From Lysinibacillus sp. FSL M8-0337 (GTDB taxonomy: Bacteria > Bacillota > Bacilli > Bacillales_A > Planococcaceae), in assembly GCF_038593855.1 (NCBI RefSeq), contig NZ_CP151996.1:3782001-3846000 (forward strand): DNA of 64,000 nt. Direction: 5' to 3'. A model generated the notes under the pieces. It ran no database searches. It saw nothing but the letters and a program-made list of their open reading frames with translations, and was not told the origin of the DNA. Numbering within the stretch: the stretch's first letter is position 1; each line of letters opens with the position of its first letter. The position numbers and the translations under genes are program-made. Shown here one piece after another: positions 61,784 through 64,000 of the stretch.

Positions 61784-62818
61784 ATGGAATTTGGTATTTA
61801 CACATTGGCAGATATCGGACAAAATCCGGTGAATGGCTATATGCCAACTGCTAAAGAACGCCTCGATGAAGTAATGCAATACGGACAGCTAGCAGATGAA
61901 GCCGGTCTTCACGTATTTGGTGTGGGTGAACATCATCGTTTAGATTATGCTATTTCAGCCGTACCAGTGGTATTATCTGCACTTTCCCAGCGGACAAAAA
62001 ACATTCAATTAATAAGTACGACGACTGTACTTAGCACGGTCGATCCAGTGCGCTTATACGAAGATTTCGCAACACTGGATTTACTGTCAAATGGTCGTGC
62101 AGAAATTGTTGCTGGACGAGGTGCATTTATCGAATCGTTCCCTTTGTTTGGTTATGATGTAGATGATTATGATGCACTATTTGAGGAACATTTAGCCTTA
62201 CTGTTAAAGTTAAACCGAGAAGAGCGTGTAACGTGGAGTGGCAGCTATCGCAAACCGCTTCAACATGCTGACATTGCACCACGTGCTAGTCGTGAAATCC
62301 CCATTCATATCGGTGTGGGTGGAACGCCTGAAAGTGCTAGTCGAGCGGGTCGTTATGGCGTTGGCCTAAACTTAGCCATTTTAGGTGGGGATCCAAGACG
62401 TTTCAAACATTTGGTTGATATTTACCGCGAAGCATTGCTCACAGCAGGACACGATGAGAATAAAGCAAAAATCACTGTTTCAGGGCACGCATACTTTGCT
62501 GAAAATTTAGCACAGGCTAAGGATGAATTTTATCCACATTACTCAAATTATTGGCACTATGTTAATGCACAACGTGGTATGCGCTATCATTTATCTAAAG
62601 AAGGCTTTGACAATATGACAGCTGGTCAAAATGCGCTATTTGTTGGTAGTCCAAATGAAATTATTGAAAAAATATTAATGCAGCATGAAATATTCGGTCA
62701 TTCACGTTTTATGGCACAGCTTGATATTGGCGCAGTACCATTCAAGCAGGTAGCGAAATCTATTGAGCTACTTGGCACTCATATTATGCCCGCAGTCAAT
62801 AAAGCACTAAAAAAATAA
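61784..62818 (+). CDS. LLM-class flavin-dependent monooxygenase
   Basis: 344 residues with the luciferase-like TIM-barrel: FGVGEHHRLDYAISAVP at the N-terminus, RAEIVAGRGAFIESFPLFG and the phosphate-binding HIGVGGTPES motif. It uses reduced flavin to oxidise an unknown substrate. It is 12 bp after catE with its own SD (AAGGAGG), so it is probably induced with catE under quinone or aldehyde stress. Confidence 0.9.
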   Translation: MEFGIYTLADIGQNPVNGYMPTAKERLDEVMQYGQLADEAGLHVFGVGEHHRLDYAISAVPVVLSALSQRTKNIQLISTTTVLSTVDPVRLYEDFATLDLLSNGRAEIVAGRGAFIESFPLFGYDVDDYDALFEEHLALLLKLNREERVTWSGSYRKPLQHADIAPRASREIPIHIGVGGTPESASRAGRYGVGLNLAILGGDPRRFKHLVDIYREALLTAGHDENKAKITVSGHAYFAENLAQAKDEFYPHYSNYWHYVNAQRGMRYHLSKEGFDNMTAGQNALFVGSPNEIIEKILMQHEIFGHSRFMAQLDIGAVPFKQVAKSIELLGTHIMPAVNKALKK

Positions 62819-62823
62819 AAGTG

Positions 62824-62844
62824 GTGCCAGGCACTAACACAATT
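62824..62844 (-). repeat. 21-nt stop-proximal repeat, copy 5
   Basis: GTGCCAGGCAC then TAACACAATT, beginning 5 bp after the monooxygenase stop, the same arrangement as copy 1 after hit. Confidence 0.75.
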
Positions 62845-62874
62845 TCCATGCAAAACGGGCATCTGCGACATAAC

Positions 62875-62908
62875 AAAAAGCGTTCGAAACAATCGAACGC
62901 TTTTTTTC
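62875..62908. terminator. Bidirectional terminator
   Basis: AAAAAGCGTTCGA pairs with TCGAACGCTTTTT across a 5-nt loop, between the convergent monooxygenase and trmL genes. Confidence 0.92.
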
Positions 62909-62918
62909 TCGCTTTTTA

Positions 62919-63392
62919 TTAGTGTAACCCTGGGTAGCCCTGTTGTCGTAAAGCCTCGTAAATAACAATTGCGGCTGTATTCGATAAATTTAGTGAACGC
63001 ACATGTTCACTTTGTGGAATGCGTAAACACATTTCTTTACGCTCATAGGCAAAATCCTTTGGCAAGCCTGTCGTTTCTTTTCCAAACATAAAGTAAATAT
63101 CCCGATCCTTATCACTAAAATCATGCGTAGTAAACGGTTCTTCACTATACGTTTCAATTAAATAGACATCCCCATTTTTTGATACTTCTAAAAAATCCTC
63201 AAGGGAATCGTGGTACACCACGTTAACACTATGCCAATAATCCAAGCCAGCACGTTTTAGCATTTTATCGTCGGTTGAAAAGCCAAGCGGCCGTATTAAA
63301 TGGAGTGAGGTATTCGTACCAGCACAAGTACGTGCAATATTGCCTGTATTTGCTGGTATTTCTGGTTGATATAAAACGATATGCAATGGCAT
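62919..63392 (-). CDS. trmL: tRNA (cytidine/uridine-34 2'-O)-methyltransferase TrmL
   Basis: 157 residues, the minimal SPOUT-fold TrmL (CspR) size. PEIPANTGNIARTCAG, LIRPLGFS, FMFGKETTGLP and RIPQSEHVRSLNLSNTAAI form the knotted SAM site. It methylates the wobble ribose of tRNA-Leu with SAM. It is encoded 14 bp after queG, another wobble-base enzyme, so the two form a tRNA-modification unit. Confidence 0.94.
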   Translation of the reverse strand: MPLHIVLYQPEIPANTGNIARTCAGTNTSLHLIRPLGFSTDDKMLKRAGLDYWHSVNVVYHDSLEDFLEVSKNGDVYLIETYSEEPFTTHDFSDKDRDIYFMFGKETTGLPKDFAYERKEMCLRIPQSEHVRSLNLSNTAAIVIYEALRQQGYPGLH

Positions 63393-63406
63393 AACGAAAC
63401 ACTTCC

Positions 63407-64000
63407 TTAGCTAAAAAATTGTAAACCTTTGTTTATTTCCACGAGGACTTCCTCATCTTGTTCTTGATCCTGCGCAGCGAGTAAAGCATTTTCCGCCTGC
63501 TCTCCACCAATCTTCCCCAATGCCCACGCCGCTGTCCCTCGAATAACTGGTCGCTCATCTTTTTCGAGAAGCTCAATTAAATCAGGTACTGCTGCGTCCT
63601 CTTTAAAATGCGCTAGCGCTAATATAGCATTGCGTTGAATTGGTTTTTTTCCTCGCCATGAGCCTGAAACATGACCAAACTTTGCTTTAAATTCTCGATT
63701 AGAAATCGTTAAAAGTGGTGTTAGTAAGGGTTTTGCAAGCTCTGGATCGGGTTTAAATTCCTCATGTATCCAATTGATTTTGCCTTTATTTTTTGGACAG
63801 ACTGTTTGACAAGTATCACAGCCATATAGCCGGTTTCCTATATGTGAGCGGAATTCATCCGGGAGGTAACCTTTCGTTTGCGTTAAAAAGGCGATACAAC
63901 GCTGTGAATTAAGTTGTCCCCCTTCGATTAACGCACCTGTTGGACAAACATCCAAACATAAACGGCACTCCCCACACTCGTCCTCCATTGGCTTGTCCGG
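63407..64000 (-). CDS. queG: Epoxyqueuosine reductase QueG, C-terminal part (cut by window edge)
   Basis: The last 197 codons are in the window. Two 4Fe-4S clusters are clear (CGECRLCLDVCP and CDTCQTVCP), followed by a HEAT-repeat-like tail (about the last 80 residues, VPDLIELLEKDERPVIRGTAAWALGKIGG) that binds tRNA. QueG reduces epoxyqueuosine to queuosine with cobalamin; the cobalamin domain lies outside the window. It is followed by trmL on the same strand. Confidence 0.93.
   Translation of the reverse strand, partial: PDKPMEDECGECRLCLDVCPTGALIEGGQLNSQRCIAFLTQTKGYLPDEFRSHIGNRLYGCDTCQTVCPKNKGKINWIHEEFKPDPELAKPLLTPLLTISNREFKAKFGHVSGSWRGKKPIQRNAILALAHFKEDAAVPDLIELLEKDERPVIRGTAAWALGKIGGEQAENALLAAQDQEQDEEVLVEINKGLQFFS

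Overview
The window is low-GC, densely coded DNA from a Gram-positive, spore-forming Bacillales. The gene set and order fit Lysinibacillus or a close relative such as Solibacillus or Kurthia. Support for this: the B. subtilis-like orders hemE-hemH-hemY, ecsA-ecsB/hit, trpP-yhaH-hpr, prsA, yhaM-yhaN-yhaO and yheA-yheB-yheE; the sporulation-type small protein YjcZ; a collagen-like exosporium gene remnant; and an S-layer-anchored (SLH) nucleotidase. The genus is inferred, not proven. No rRNA, tRNA, IS element or CRISPR array was seen.

Layout. 1-1.7 kb: lipoprotein plus OmpR-type two-component operon, cut by the window edge. 1.9-3.6 kb: a glycosyltransferase beside a 5'-truncated collagen-like gene. 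3.9-7.4 kb: late haem synthesis (hemE, hemH, hemY), divergent from a haem-degrading monooxygenase (hmoB) and an M20 amidohydrolase. 9.4-16.2 kb: the Ecs transporter, hit, trpP with a TRAP-type leader, yhaH, hpr, small membrane proteins and prsA. 16.3-21.3 kb: yhaM, yhaN and yhaO, coupled by 4-base overlaps. 21.6-28 kb: yhzC, an enoyl-CoA hydratase, trhO, an FAD dehydrogenase and serA behind a serine T-box.

28.5-38.8 kb is an accessory catabolic island on the minus strand. Its genes, in transcription order, are a two-component aromatic monooxygenase, an extradiol ring-cleavage dioxygenase, a flavin reductase, hydratase, acylating acetaldehyde dehydrogenase, aldolase, 4-oxalocrotonate decarboxylase, tautomerase and 2-hydroxymuconic semialdehyde dehydrogenase. 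Upstream lies a co-oriented regulator that joins an XylR_N/V4R phenol-sensing module, with MopR-like zinc ligands, to a PucR-type helix-turn-helix instead of a sigma-54 AAA+ module. Together they should convert phenol (or a relative) through catechol to pyruvate and acetyl-CoA. The island sits inside the otherwise B. subtilis-like yha-hemZ-yhe backbone.

39-50.5 kb: HAD phosphatase, glycerate kinase, hemZ, an RNase H-like protein, yheA/B/E, a CNNM-type Mg2+ exporter, a CDF metal exporter and a zinc-ribbon/GyrI-like protein. 50.6-55.6 kb is regulator-rich: a WYL repressor, a SARP-type regulator whose receiver has Glu in place of the phospho-Asp, and a NarL-type two-component system with a four-cysteine GAF sensor, followed by bdbC. 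55.8-64 kb: pseudouridine synthase, SLH-anchored 5'-nucleotidase, aldo/keto reductase, a 21-bp tandem array between small genes, catE plus a luciferase-like monooxygenase behind a palindromic operator, trmL and queG (cut by the edge).

Four kinds of non-coding repeat recur: a 21-nt element placed next to stop codons (5 copies), a hairpin built on GTGTTAGATT (4 copies), a larger GC-rich inverted repeat beside one of those hairpins, and a 113-nt palindrome. Three short genes (35, 56 and 30 codons) were found by reading the intergenic regions.
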